IMG/VR virus record: IMGVR_UViG_3300045117_000491 | Location: 1 to 32,626 of that record | DNA: 32,626 nt | Origin: a virus | Reading direction: 5' to 3' (one strand) | Part shown: positions 21,859 through 28,913 of the stretch, piece by piece | How positions within the stretch are numbered: position 1 is the stretch's first letter | Layout of the letters: every line of letters starts with the position of its first letter | Notes under the pieces: generated by a model | What the model saw: the letters and a program-made list of their open reading frames with translations, nothing else | What the model was told of the DNA's origin: nothing | Databases searched by the model: none | Made by a program: the position numbers and the translations under genes

Positions 21859-24453
21859 TCACCGATCGCTCCAGTGCAGGTCGGTGTCGTTCTCGCTCGT
21901 CGAGGCGAGCGTCAGGCCCGTGTAGTAGCGCCGGCCGCTGGACTTCGTCGTGTCGATCCCGAAGCGGTCGCGCAGCTCCTGGGTGAGCCTGCGGGCGCTC
22001 GCGGGTGACTCCCCGGCGTCGCTGCACCAGCGCTCGTAGGAGGCCCGCAGCTCGGCGACGAGAACCCGCGCTGCGGGGTTGGTCGGGGTGCGAATGACCA
22101 CGTCCTCGACGAAGCGCCCGACGGTGTCCTGATCGGCCGCGTAAGCCTCGGTGGCGGTCGAGACGTCGACCGGCTCGCCCATCCCGTTCGTGGCGTAGTC
22201 GACGGCTCCGCGGATGGCCCAGGCGAGCACGGCTGGGGCTGCCGCAGCGAGCTTGTCGCCCAGAGCGGGGTCGCGGCGCTCGGGCGGGACGATGCGGCTG
22301 AACTCGAGCAGCTTGACCCGGCGCCAGAACGCCATGCCGCCGGTGCTCGCCTGGGGCCGGTGGTTGCCCAGCAGCCAGATGGTGTGGGTCGGGCTGAACG
22401 TGAAGGGCTGGCCGTAGAGGAAGCGGGCGTTGATGCTGTCGCGGCCGGTCAGCTGCTTGATCTTGGCCTCGGCGAACTTCTGGCCGTCGTCGAGCTCGGA
22501 GCAGACCACCAGGCGCGCCCCGGCGAGCTGGGCGAGCTCGGCGGGGTGCTCGGAGTGCTTGCGGATCATCAGCATCTCCGCCGGCGCCGCGATGGCGTAG
22601 CCGGACTCTCCGATCCCGACGGCGTGCATGACGGCCTCGAGCAGCGTGCTCTTGCCGTTGGCGCCCTGGCCGTGCGCGAAGGGCAGCACCTGCTCGAGCA
22701 CCTGGCCGACGAGGCTCACGCCCATCAGGCGCTGCACGTAGTCGCGCAGCACGAGGTTGTCTCCGAACGTGTCAGCCAGGAAGCCCTGCAGGCTCGGGTC
22801 CTCGCGGTCGAAGTCGGGCGCGGCCGTCGTCATCTTCGTGGCGAGCATGGCCGGGTCCGGGGCCTCGAGCGCACCGGTGCGCAGGTTGACCACCCCGCCG
22901 GGGGTGTTCAGGTGCCAGGGGTGGCGGTCCAGCTGGTTGAGCCGGACGACGACGCGCTCGTCGCTCTCGGCCTGGCGCAGGCAGCCGGCGGTCCCGGCGG
23001 CCGAGAGCGCGCGGCGCTTGTGGTTCGTGGCCGCGGTGTCGCCGGCGGGGAAGGTGCGGGCGATGGTCTTGGCGTACTCGCGCACCTGCCCGCCGCCCTT
23101 GGGCTGCCAGCGCCAGACCATGCCGTCCCAGCACAGCCACTTCTCGCGCTCGGGGCAGAACCGGATCAGCTCGCCGTACGCGGCGATGAGCTGCTGAGCA
23201 TGGCCGTCCTCCGAGCGCTCCAGCGTGCTCAAAGCTCGCTGCGGGGCCAGGGCGGTCGCCCCGTTCGTCGGCGTGTCATCGTGCTGCGTGCTCGTCGCCG
23301 TGGCGCTCGCCTGGCCGCCGGGGAGCACCTGGGGCGTCCAGCCGGGCCCGGGCGCGCTCTGGGCCGCCTGAGGGGCGCCGGGGGCAGGCTGGGTGGGTGC
23401 GGGGCCGCCCACGAGCGTCAGGGTGGCGTTGTCGTGCGTGTGCGCGCCGAGCTCGGCGAGGGCCTGCTCGTCGGTCTTGACGGCGATGCGCGCCCGACCC
23501 CAGCCGAGCGCGTCGGCGATCTCTCCGGGCGCCTCCTTGCGCACCTCCCCGCCGCTGAGCAGCTGGCGGAAGCGGCTCGCCAGGGCGTCCACGGCGCGGC
23601 GGTGCGCCTCGGGGCTCAGACAGCCGACGCGGTGCGCAGCGGCGACGCGGGTGGCCTGGGATAGCAGCCAGGGGTGGCGGGCAGCGGGAGAGTCGGTCGC
23701 CCACTGTTCGACCATCGCGCGCACGTAGTGGCAGTCGCGCTCGGAGTAGGCCCAGTCGCCCTCGGGGGCGATGACGGCGCTCAGGGCTTCGCGGTCCTCG
23801 GCCTGCTCGTGCACGCCCCACTCGTCGAGGCGCTCGAGCACGTCGGACGCGGCCAGGGCGAAGCCGGTGTCGGTCAGGCCGATGACCGGCTTGGGCGCGT
23901 CCACGTCCTTGAGGTTCTGGCTGCCGGGCACGCGCAGCACCCGGGCGAGGTCGTAGACGCTGTCGACGGCGCCGCCATGCCGCTCGGCCGCCGCGGCGAC
24001 GAGCCGGCCGAAGCGGCGCAGCATGGCGCGGGCGTCGGGGCCGGTGATGCGCTCGTCGTGCTCGAGCGGCCAGTAGGGCTGCAGCCCGTTGCCCGAGAGC
24101 ACCACGGCGCTCGGGCGCGAGCCCAGCTGCTCGCTCACGGTGGCGATCACGGCCCAGGCGGCATCTGAGGAGCCCATGCCGCCGGCCTTCACGTCGAGGT
24201 CGGCGTAGAGCCCGGCCAGGCGCAGCACCTGCTCGGCCGTGCCGCGGCCGGCGTTCTCGCGCGCGGGTCCCATGACCGGCTGGACCCCGAACCAGACGTT
24301 GGAGCCGGCGAAGGTCTCGACGACCGCGGGCGCGTCGGCAGCCGCGACGACCGAGGAGGAGAAGATGCCGCCGGGGCGCTGGTGGCAGACGGCGACGTGC
24401 GAGCCGTGGCCGAGCAGCTCGAGCAGGTCGGCGAAGGAGAGCGGGGTCGTCAC
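21859..24453 (-). CDS. Primase-polymerase / SF3 helicase fusion replication protein
   Basis: An 864-aa protein in three parts. Residues about 1-230 are an archaeo-eukaryotic-type primase-polymerase: metal-binding LYADLDVKAGG (Asp85, Asp87), then SGNGLQPYWPL (120-130) and RVLRVPGSQNLKD. Residues about 345-405 form a Pro/Ala/Gln/Thr-rich linker. The C-terminal half is a D5-type SF3 helicase, with Walker A GQGANGKST at 595-603, Walker B VVCSELDDG at 649-657 and motif C TIWLLGNHRP (691-700). A winged-helix-like tail ends the protein. The enzyme would prime and unwind at the phage origin. The GTG start lies 85 bases after the upstream gene, beyond a hairpin. The candidate origin begins right at its stop codon. 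The assignment is firm. Confidence 0.92.
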   Translation of the reverse strand: MTTPLSFADLLELLGHGSHVAVCHQRPGGIFSSSVVAAADAPAVVETFAGSNVWFGVQPVMGPARENAGRGTAEQVLRLAGLYADLDVKAGGMGSSDAAWAVIATVSEQLGSRPSAVVLSGNGLQPYWPLEHDERITGPDARAMLRRFGRLVAAAAERHGGAVDSVYDLARVLRVPGSQNLKDVDAPKPVIGLTDTGFALAASDVLERLDEWGVHEQAEDREALSAVIAPEGDWAYSERDCHYVRAMVEQWATDSPAARHPWLLSQATRVAAAHRVGCLSPEAHRRAVDALASRFRQLLSGGEVRKEAPGEIADALGWGRARIAVKTDEQALAELGAHTHDNATLTLVGGPAPTQPAPGAPQAAQSAPGPGWTPQVLPGGQASATATSTQHDDTPTNGATALAPQRALSTLERSEDGHAQQLIAAYGELIRFCPEREKWLCWDGMVWRWQPKGGGQVREYAKTIARTFPAGDTAATNHKRRALSAAGTAGCLRQAESDERVVVRLNQLDRHPWHLNTPGGVVNLRTGALEAPDPAMLATKMTTAAPDFDREDPSLQGFLADTFGDNLVLRDYVQRLMGVSLVGQVLEQVLPFAHGQGANGKSTLLEAVMHAVGIGESGYAIAAPAEMLMIRKHSEHPAELAQLAGARLVVCSELDDGQKFAEAKIKQLTGRDSINARFLYGQPFTFSPTHTIWLLGNHRPQASTGGMAFWRRVKLLEFSRIVPPERRDPALGDKLAAAAPAVLAWAIRGAVDYATNGMGEPVDVSTATEAYAADQDTVGRFVEDVVIRTPTNPAARVLVAELRASYERWCSDAGESPASARRLTQELRDRFGIDTTKSSGRRYYTGLTLASTSENDTDLHWSDR

Positions 24454-24497
24454 GGGTGGGTGGCCTCTCGCGTGGGGGTGGAAGACGATGGGGTGGC

Positions 24498-24532
24498 CCG
24501 GGCCGCCCTGCGTGCAGTGCAGGACGGCCCGG
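24498..24532 (-). terminator. Hairpin between the ssDNA-binding candidate and primase genes
   Basis: CCGGGCCG (24498-24505) pairs with CGGCCCGG (24525-24532). After one C-A mismatch, CCTGC (24507-24511) pairs with GCAGG (24519-24523) around a seven-base loop. It lies a few bases after the stop of the upstream gene. No U-run follows, so partial termination or mRNA processing is more likely than a classic terminator. Confidence 0.45.
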
Positions 24533-24538
24533 AGCCGG

Positions 24539-25261
24539 TCAGCCCTGGACGGGCTGGGGGAGCCGCGCGGCCTGCGCGTCGGTCAGCACCACGCCGGGGA
24601 AGACCGTTCGCGGGTCGACCTGGGCGGCGAGCAGCGCCTCGATCTGCGCCTGGTCCGGCCCGGCCGGCGCCTGAGCGACGGGCTGGGGTGCGACGGGCTG
24701 CTGCGGCTGCACCGGCGGCTGGGCGGCAGGGGCCTGCGGAGCCGAGTACTGCTGCGCCGGAGCCTGCTGAACGACCTGCGGGGCCTGCTGGGCCGACGCA
24801 CCGCCGCCCGCCAGGTCCATCGCCGGCGGCGCGTAGGAGGCGGTGTAGTTCCTCGGGTCACCCGAGAAGCCCATGCCGGAGACCCACGTGACCGTGAGCC
24901 GTCCGCCCCGCTGGATGGACGTCCCGCCGGTCGCCTCCCGCACGGCGTCGAGCACCGCGCAGATGCGCGACTTCACGCCGGTGTCGGTCGGCTTCTTGCG
25001 GCCGTCCAGGTAGAGCTCACGCTTGCCGTCGTCGTTCGGCACGCTCGGGTCGCGCAGGTCCGTCTGCAGGGTGATGCGGGTCTGCATCTTCGGGTCCCCG
25101 TTGTCCCAGAACTCCGGCTTCTTCGTGTCGTAGTTGGTGCGCTGCACCTCCTTCATGTCGAGGATGGTGCCGGTGATGCTGGCGCCGGGCTGGGCGCCCT
25201 GGGGGCCGAACGAGAAGCCGATGTTCCCGCCGTTGCCGCTGAGGTCGAACGAGTCGCTCAT
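24539..25261 (-). CDS. Putative ssDNA-binding-like replication protein
   Basis: A 240-aa protein between the Cas4-like nuclease and the primase-helicase. The first 150 residues look like one beta-rich domain, possibly an OB fold: SITGTILDMKEVQRTNYDTK, MQTRITLQTDL, a helix SRICAVLDAVREA and a strand GGRLTVTWVSGMG. Residues about 150-205 are a Gln/Ala/Pro-rich linker. The end has a helix and VDPRTVFPGVVLTDAQAARL. A domain followed by a flexible linker resembles SSB architecture, but the acidic SSB tip is absent. The ATG has AGGAGAG ahead. The homologous protein is frequent in actinophage replication modules. Function is inferred. Confidence 0.55.
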   Translation of the reverse strand: MSDSFDLSGNGGNIGFSFGPQGAQPGASITGTILDMKEVQRTNYDTKKPEFWDNGDPKMQTRITLQTDLRDPSVPNDDGKRELYLDGRKKPTDTGVKSRICAVLDAVREATGGTSIQRGGRLTVTWVSGMGFSGDPRNYTASYAPPAMDLAGGGASAQQAPQVVQQAPAQQYSAPQAPAAQPPVQPQQPVAPQPVAQAPAGPDQAQIEALLAAQVDPRTVFPGVVLTDAQAARLPQPVQG

Positions 25262-25335
25262 GATCTCTCCTGGTGTGGGTTCGCTGATTCGCTGGATCGC
25301 TGGTCAGTCGTGGTGGTGGTATCGGCGCGATGCCG

Positions 25336-25357
25336 CTTGGCCGCGCAGGCGGCCAAG
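25336..25357 (-). terminator. Nine-base-pair hairpin after the Cas4-like gene
   Basis: CTTGGCCGC (25336-25344) and GCGGCCAAG (25349-25357) form a perfect stem with loop GCAG. It lies eight bases past the nuclease stop and before the ssDNA-binding candidate. No U-run follows. Probably an attenuator or stability element. Confidence 0.45.
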
Positions 25358-25365
25358 ATCGTGGG

Positions 25366-26217
25366 TCAGCCCTCGAGCGTGAGAGCCGGCGCGGGGCGCT
25401 TGTTGGCCACCGCGGCGTCGCCCGGGCAGCCGACACGCAGGTCGGTCGAGCCGGGGGAGTAGAAGGGGCAGAGCCGGCAGTACGACTCCGCGGTCGGCAG
25501 GTGCTCGAGCGCGTCGTGCCCGCGCAGCCGCGTGGCCATGGCGATGCCGGTGGCGCGCAGCAACCCGTCCAGAGCGATCTGCTCGTCGTAGGGCTCGTGC
25601 CAGACGTAGGCGTCGGCCAGGGCCCCGTCGCGCGGCAGGAAGACGATCATCACGTTGCGCACCGTCATGCCGCGGCGCTGCCAGCCGCGCCCGTACAGGT
25701 GCGCCTGCGTCCGGTACTCCGAGCTCGGGCCCTTGCGCACGTACTTCTTGAGCATCGTGGGCCCGGTCGTCTTCCAGTCGATGACGGTGCCGGTCACGCG
25801 GTCGAAGACGTCGCACGAGCCGGTGATCGTCTCGCCGTCGATCTCGCCGACGTCGACGCGCGTCTCGACGTACCAGCGCTCCAGCCCGCTGTTCGTGCGC
25901 TGGGCGTAGTCGAGGTTGTCCGCGTCGAGCATGTCCTCGAGCCAGGAGTGCAGCGCCGTGCCGACCGTGGCCTTCCAGTTCGGGGGCTGGTCGGAGCGCT
26001 CGGGCTGGCCGAGCATCTTGTAGCCGAGCCGGCGGGCACACGCCTGGCCGATCTCGCTCGGGCCGATCGCGGTCTGCAGCGAGCGCGGGTGGCGCTCGAT
26101 CGTCGTGCGGATCAGGTCGAGCAGCTCGCGGCCGACCATGCGCGGCTCGGTGGTCGTGCGCTGCAGCGGGGCGGGCAGGTCGCAGGCGTCCGGCTCGCCG
26201 AGGGTGGTGATGCTCAT
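25366..26217 (-). CDS. Cas4/RecB-like PD-(D/E)XK exonuclease with Fe-S cysteines
   Basis: A 283-aa nuclease. The catalytic core reads His90 in VGTALHSWLED, Asp136 in ITGSCDVFD, Asp147 and Lys149 in GTVIDWKTTG, and the QxxxY motif in YRTQAHLYG (171-175). Four cysteines fit an iron-sulphur cluster as in Cas4 and AddB: Cys60 (GQACARRLGY) and Cys247, Cys250, Cys264 (SYCRLCPFY and GCPGD). It probably processes DNA ends during phage replication or recombination. There is no CRISPR array or other cas gene, so a CRISPR role is not supported. The ATG has AGGAGA six bases ahead and overlaps a 40-aa membrane protein gene by four bases. A longer frame to 26316 is excluded by this. Confidence 0.85.
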   Translation of the reverse strand: MSITTLGEPDACDLPAPLQRTTTEPRMVGRELLDLIRTTIERHPRSLQTAIGPSEIGQACARRLGYKMLGQPERSDQPPNWKATVGTALHSWLEDMLDADNLDYAQRTNSGLERWYVETRVDVGEIDGETITGSCDVFDRVTGTVIDWKTTGPTMLKKYVRKGPSSEYRTQAHLYGRGWQRRGMTVRNVMIVFLPRDGALADAYVWHEPYDEQIALDGLLRATGIAMATRLRGHDALEHLPTAESYCRLCPFYSPGSTDLRVGCPGDAAVANKRPAPALTLEG

Positions 26218-26336
26218 CGGGTCTCCTGACAGGTCGGGTCGTGCTGGGCGTTCTGCTCGAGCGCGAGGGTCGCGCCGGCAGCCAGGCAGAGGGCGAGGGC
26301 GAGGAGGACGAGCCACTCGCGCACGGGCGGGGTCAC
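26214..26336 (-). CDS. Small 40-aa single-span membrane protein
   Basis: The product is MTPPVREW, then one hydrophobic helix (about residues 8-25, LVLLALALCLAAGATLAL), then a polar end with one Cys. The GTG start has an AGGA ribosome-site core seven bases ahead, and the TGA overlaps the ATG of the nuclease gene (ATGA), so coupling is likely. It is the first gene of the leftward replication operon. It is too short for family assignment. The Cys in the helix does not make a clear lipobox. Existence is inferred from the overlap and a clean membrane helix. Confidence 0.55.
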   Translation of the reverse strand: MTPPVREWLVLLALALCLAAGATLALEQNAQHDPTCQETR

Positions 26337-26389
26337 GGCTGGTCCTGGTGGCTGTGGACGAGCGAGCCGGCAGAGGTCACTGGAGGCGT

Positions 26390-26401
26390 TACGGTCTTGC
26401 C
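26390..26401 (+). promoter_or_regulatory. Possible leaderless promoter of the 73-aa gene
   Basis: TACGGT (26390-26395) has the TAnnnT form of actinobacterial -10 boxes. Its last base is six bases before the ATG at 26402, so transcription would start at or next to the start codon. No clear -35 box is visible. Confidence 0.35.
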
Positions 26402-26623
26402 ATGAACGTCACGAACAGCACGCTGAGGGCGCTCGCCGCTCAGAACGCCAAGAACCTGCAGGACTTCAACGACTTCGCCGACTCCGACCTGGGGAACGAC
26501 TCGGCCCGGGTCGTCGGAGCGCTGGCCGAACTCGCGCGCCAGAACTCCGAGACGCTGGCTGATCTGATCGTCTGGGTCGACCGGAACAGCGTCGAAAGCC
26601 TCGGTCGCGGCGCGGGGTTCTGA
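26402..26623 (+). CDS. Hypothetical 73-aa protein on the opposite strand
   Basis: The product MNVTNSTLRALAAQNAKNLQ continues as an acidic helical protein (DFNDFADSDLGNDSARVVGA and LAELARQNSETLADLIVWVD) with a short Gly/Arg-rich end. It is the first of two genes transcribed against the surrounding early operon. A GGAGG lies too far upstream (about 16 bases), while a TAnnnT box ends six bases before the ATG, so leaderless expression fits. A hairpin follows the stop. No family is recognised. Small acidic proteins in such cassettes can be regulators, antitoxins or inhibitors, but nothing here decides among them. Confidence 0.6.
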   Translation: MNVTNSTLRALAAQNAKNLQDFNDFADSDLGNDSARVVGALAELARQNSETLADLIVWVDRNSVESLGRGAGF

Positions 26624-26627
26624 CTCC

Positions 26628-26643
26628 GCGGGTGTCAACCCGC
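26628..26643 (+). terminator. Short hairpin after the 73-aa gene
   Basis: GCGGGT and ACCCGC form a six-base stem with a GTCA loop, five bases after the stop. No U-run. A weak terminator or separator between the two cassette genes is possible. Confidence 0.4.
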
Positions 26644-26699
26644 TCACGTCTCGCCCTCGCGCATCGTCCACGGCGGTCACCGGGCGTCCTTGATCGCAG

Positions 26700-26712
26700 T
26701 AGGTTGCAGAGC
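26700..26712 (+). promoter_or_regulatory. Possible leaderless promoter of the 207-aa membrane protein
   Basis: TAGGTT (26700-26705) fits TAnnnT and ends seven bases before the ATG at 26713. No convincing ribosome site precedes the gene, which supports leaderless transcription. A -35 box is not clear. Confidence 0.35.
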
Positions 26713-27336
26713 ATGAAGAAGCCGTCTGCTCCCGCACTGGTGTACGGGGTCACGATCGTCGTAGTGCTGCTGCTGGTCACCTGGACCTTGCGCCCATGGG
26801 AGGACGGGAGCGCCAGCCGCCTGACCGCTTCGGGACTCGTCCCTGTCCTCGTACTGCTCATCGGCCAGGTGAGCTCTTGGGCCGTCGCCGACGGAAGCGC
26901 GCGAAGCGCCCGGGAACTTCGTCTGGTGGAACTGGGGCACGACGTGGACGAGGCGAAGCGCCAGGAGACTCGAGAGGACGAGGCGGCGGCTCGGCAGTCC
27001 GAAGCGGCCGCCCTGGACTCGGAGCGCTCGTTGTTCATCGGAGCAGTGCGCGCCTCGAGCATCCTGAGCACGGACATCGCGCTGGTTGCTCACGGTCCGC
27101 TGGGAGCTCAGGTCGATCCACGGAAGTACGCGGATGCCCGCGTCCTGTTCCTCCAGATGCTCCAGCGCATGCAGGCCCGACCCACGATCAGAGCGCGTGT
27201 CCACGCCGTCCTCGAAGCCATGGACACCTTCGTCAACTCGACTGGGTTCGACACCCAACGCGACAGCGCACGTGAACTGCTGGTCGCCCTCCTCGACCTT
27301 GAGCGCGACATGGGCACGGAGGGCTTGCTGCGCTGA
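26713..27336 (+). CDS. Two-span membrane protein with cytoplasmic helical domain (accessory)
   Basis: A 207-aa protein. The N-terminus has a basic start (MKKPS) and two hydrophobic helices (about 8-24, ALVYGVTIVVVLLLVTW, and about 40-57, SGLVPVLVLLIGQVSSWAV). A long charged coil follows (about 65-105, ELRLVELGHDVDEAKRQETR). A helical C-terminal domain runs to the end. By positive-inside reasoning the coil and C-terminal domain are cytoplasmic. No enzymatic motif is seen. The gene is opposite in direction to all early genes around it and has its own promoter-like box, the pattern of lysogen-expressed accessory genes such as superinfection exclusion or defence proteins. Codon use also looks somewhat less GC-extreme. 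The role is inferred only from topology and setting. Confidence 0.75.
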   Translation: MKKPSAPALVYGVTIVVVLLLVTWTLRPWEDGSASRLTASGLVPVLVLLIGQVSSWAVADGSARSARELRLVELGHDVDEAKRQETREDEAAARQSEAAALDSERSLFIGAVRASSILSTDIALVAHGPLGAQVDPRKYADARVLFLQMLQRMQARPTIRARVHAVLEAMDTFVNSTGFDTQRDSARELLVALLDLERDMGTEGLLR

Positions 27337-27341
27337 GTTGC

Positions 27342-27641
27342 TCACTCCATGACCTCCGGAGCGACGCCCGACCCGGGGCAGCGCAGCGTCATGGAGCCGA
27401 CGCGCTTGGTGTGCTCGCGGAACACGAGCTCGCCATCGGCGTCGCGGACCAGGCTGGTCTTGCCGTCGTTGCGCGCGGTGCGCTCGAAGCGGTGCGACGG
27501 GCAGACGGCGTAGCCAGCGGTCTTCGCGGTCTTGCGCTTCACGGGTGCCAGCGCGGTGCCAGCGTCGACCTCCTCGAGCCCGAGAAGGCTGTCCTGCGGG
27601 ATGTCGGCGTGGCGCTTCTGGATCTTGCTCAGGTCGCTCAT
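27342..27641 (-). CDS. Hypothetical 99-aa protein with possible zinc site
   Basis: The product has a basic helical start (MSDLSKIQKRHADIPQDSLL), then TAGYAVCPSHRFERTARNDG and SMTLRCPGSGV. The two Cys-Pro turns and the His between them suggest a small zinc ribbon or a pseudo-ribbon. The ATG overlaps the WhiB stop by four bases. The end is only five bases from the end of the convergent membrane protein gene. I do not recognise the family. It is probably the last gene of the early WhiB operon. Confidence 0.6.
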   Translation of the reverse strand: MSDLSKIQKRHADIPQDSLLGLEEVDAGTALAPVKRKTAKTAGYAVCPSHRFERTARNDGKTSLVRDADGELVFREHTKRVGSMTLRCPGSGVAPEVME

Positions 27642-28069
27642 GCCGCGCGCTCCGGGCGGTGCGGCGCGGTGTTGACGGGCAGGCCCATGCGCGAGCGGGC
27701 GCGCTGGACGGTCGCGGTGTTGCAGTCGACTTCGCGCGCGATCTGTCCGTCGGTCATCCCTGCGGCATGCAGCGCGCGCAGGCGGTCCGTGCTCAGGACC
27801 CGCTCACGCGACGGGGCGGGGATGTCCTCGGCCTTCACGAGCTTGCGCCGCTCACGCTCGGACAGGCCACCCCAGATGCCGTGCGCCTCACGGTCCGCGA
27901 GCGCCTGGGCGAGGCACTGCTCGCGGACCGGGCACAGCGAGCACGCCCGCTTCGCCTCCTTGGTCGAGCCGCCCTTCTCAGGGAAAAACAGCTCGGTGTC
28001 GATCTGGGCGCACAGGGCTTCGTCCATCCACGGACGGGCGGCGAGCAGGCGCTCGAGCCCGGTGCTCAT
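27638..28069 (-). CDS. WhiB-family transcription factor with extra C-terminal HTH
   Basis: A 143-aa regulator. The WhiB domain has four iron-sulphur cysteines (Cys20, Cys43, Cys46, Cys52; ALCAQID, RACSLCPVREQCL) and the turn GIWGG (64-68) followed by the basic LSERERRKL. WhiB proteins bind a [4Fe-4S] cluster and modify sigma-factor-dependent transcription, and they are restricted to actinobacteria and their phages. Residues about 88-130 (STDRLRALHAAGMTDGQIAR, then EVDCNTATVQRARSRMGLP) add a helix-turn-helix not found in short WhiB proteins. The ATG overlaps the upstream Lsr2-like gene end by four bases. It may control early-late switching or host genes. The family call is firm, the target unknown. 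Confidence 0.92.
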   Translation of the reverse strand: MSTGLERLLAARPWMDEALCAQIDTELFFPEKGGSTKEAKRACSLCPVREQCLAQALADREAHGIWGGLSERERRKLVKAEDIPAPSRERVLSTDRLRALHAAGMTDGQIAREVDCNTATVQRARSRMGLPVNTAPHRPERAA

Positions 28070-28734
28070 GCCGCACCCGCCTCGTGGGCGCGGACGTACG
28101 CCTCCTTGATCGAGTCGGGGACGCGCCCGAACTTCGGGCAGTCGAGACCTTCGCTCTTCGCCCACAGGCGGATCTCCGCGGCGGGCACACCCGCCTCGAC
28201 CTTGGGAGAGCTCGTGTAGGGCGTGGGAGGGAGGGTCGCCGCACGGCTGGTCGAGGCGGGCGCGTTCGTGGGCCCTGCCGCGGTGGCGAGGGCCTGGATG
28301 GCCTGCACGGCGAGCTTGCGCAGGTCGCGCACGAGCTTGTCCGGGTGGCCTTCGGTGGTGGACAGCACGAGGGCGGCGTCGCGCACGTAGGTCGTGACGA
28401 CGGTCGGCGCTCCTTCGGTGCTGGTGACGAGCTCGGGCATGGGCACCTCCGTGGTGCTGGTCTGGATGGTCGTGTCGTGCTGGCGGTACGGGTCGGCCTC
28501 GCGGACCTCGTCGTAGTGCTGCTGGCATCGGCCGGGATCGGGGGAGTCGGCGGGCGCGGCGCAGACGTGACACCGCCGGACCCGCGCGGTGGGCGCGGCG
28601 TCGTCCTCGAAGCGCGGCCGCATGGAGGACCAGTCGAGACCGACCTGCTTCGGCTTCGGCGCGCCGTAGGGCACGTGCAGCGGCGGCAGTGGGGCGTCCC
28701 CGCCGGCGACATGCGTCAGGCTCGAGCCCTTCAT
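28066..28734 (-). CDS. Lsr2-like DNA-binding protein with N-terminal zinc motif
   Basis: The 222-aa frame ends in a clear Lsr2 C-terminal domain (about 185-217): AAEIRLWAKSEGLDCPKFGR then VPDSIKEAYVRAH, matching the EIRxWAxxxG...RGRxPxxxxEAYxxAH pattern of this xenogeneic silencer. The N-terminal half has CHVC (55-58) and Cys70/His73, a likely zinc site. The centre (about 99-155) is an unusual strand-helix part. Translation starting at 28734 is supported by an ATGA overlap with the upstream gene. A second ATG at 28440 (MPELVTSTEG) has GGAGG five bases ahead and could give a 124-residue short form with only the Lsr2-type part. Two products from one frame are possible. The fold of the N-terminus is inferred. 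Confidence 0.78.
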   Translation of the reverse strand: MKGSSLTHVAGGDAPLPPLHVPYGAPKPKQVGLDWSSMRPRFEDDAAPTARVRRCHVCAAPADSPDPGRCQQHYDEVREADPYRQHDTTIQTSTTEVPMPELVTSTEGAPTVVTTYVRDAALVLSTTEGHPDKLVRDLRKLAVQAIQALATAAGPTNAPASTSRAATLPPTPYTSSPKVEAGVPAAEIRLWAKSEGLDCPKFGRVPDSIKEAYVRAHEAGAA

Positions 28735-28913
28735 CGTCGCCACCACCGCTTCTCGCGCGGCGGCACCGGCACGCGGGCCACGGCCGGGTCGCGCAGAACG
28801 GGCGCCGGCTCGGCGACGTGCCGCCCACGGCCGGTGCACACCGGGCACGCCTTGCCCAGCGGGGTGGCCAGATGGACCTGGCAGACGGGGCACCAGGTGT
28901 TCGCGGCGGTCAT
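28731..28913 (-). CDS. Small zinc ribbon protein
   Basis: A 60-aa protein with two Cys-x-x-Cys knuckles (WCPVCQVHL and ACPVCTGRG), which together form a rubredoxin-like zinc ribbon. A basic, Pro-rich tail ends in EKRWWRR. ATG and stop both overlap neighbours by four bases (ATGA). Small ribbons in phage early regions often bind host proteins or nucleic acid, but this is a family-level expectation and not shown here. Confidence 0.75.
   Translation of the reverse strand: MTAANTWCPVCQVHLATPLGKACPVCTGRGRHVAEPAPVLRDPAVARVPVPPREKRWWRR

Noticed and set aside
21626-22027. Minus-strand open frame of 133 codons across the repeat block, ending in an ATGA overlap with the next gene
   Set aside because: Half of it overlaps the primase-helicase gene and the rest is only translated repeats (VTCSEL twice, SDPSDP). 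No start with ribosome site is present in the non-overlapping part; an ATG-started remainder has only 24 codons.
25366-26217. Cas4-like protein as evidence for a CRISPR system
   Set aside because: No repeat-spacer array, Cas1 or Cas2 was seen. Cas4-like nucleases occur in many phage replication modules without CRISPR.
26353-26361. TGTGGACGA, one mismatch from a reverse DnaA box, before the replication operon
   Set aside because: A single imperfect copy without other repeats is not enough for an origin claim.
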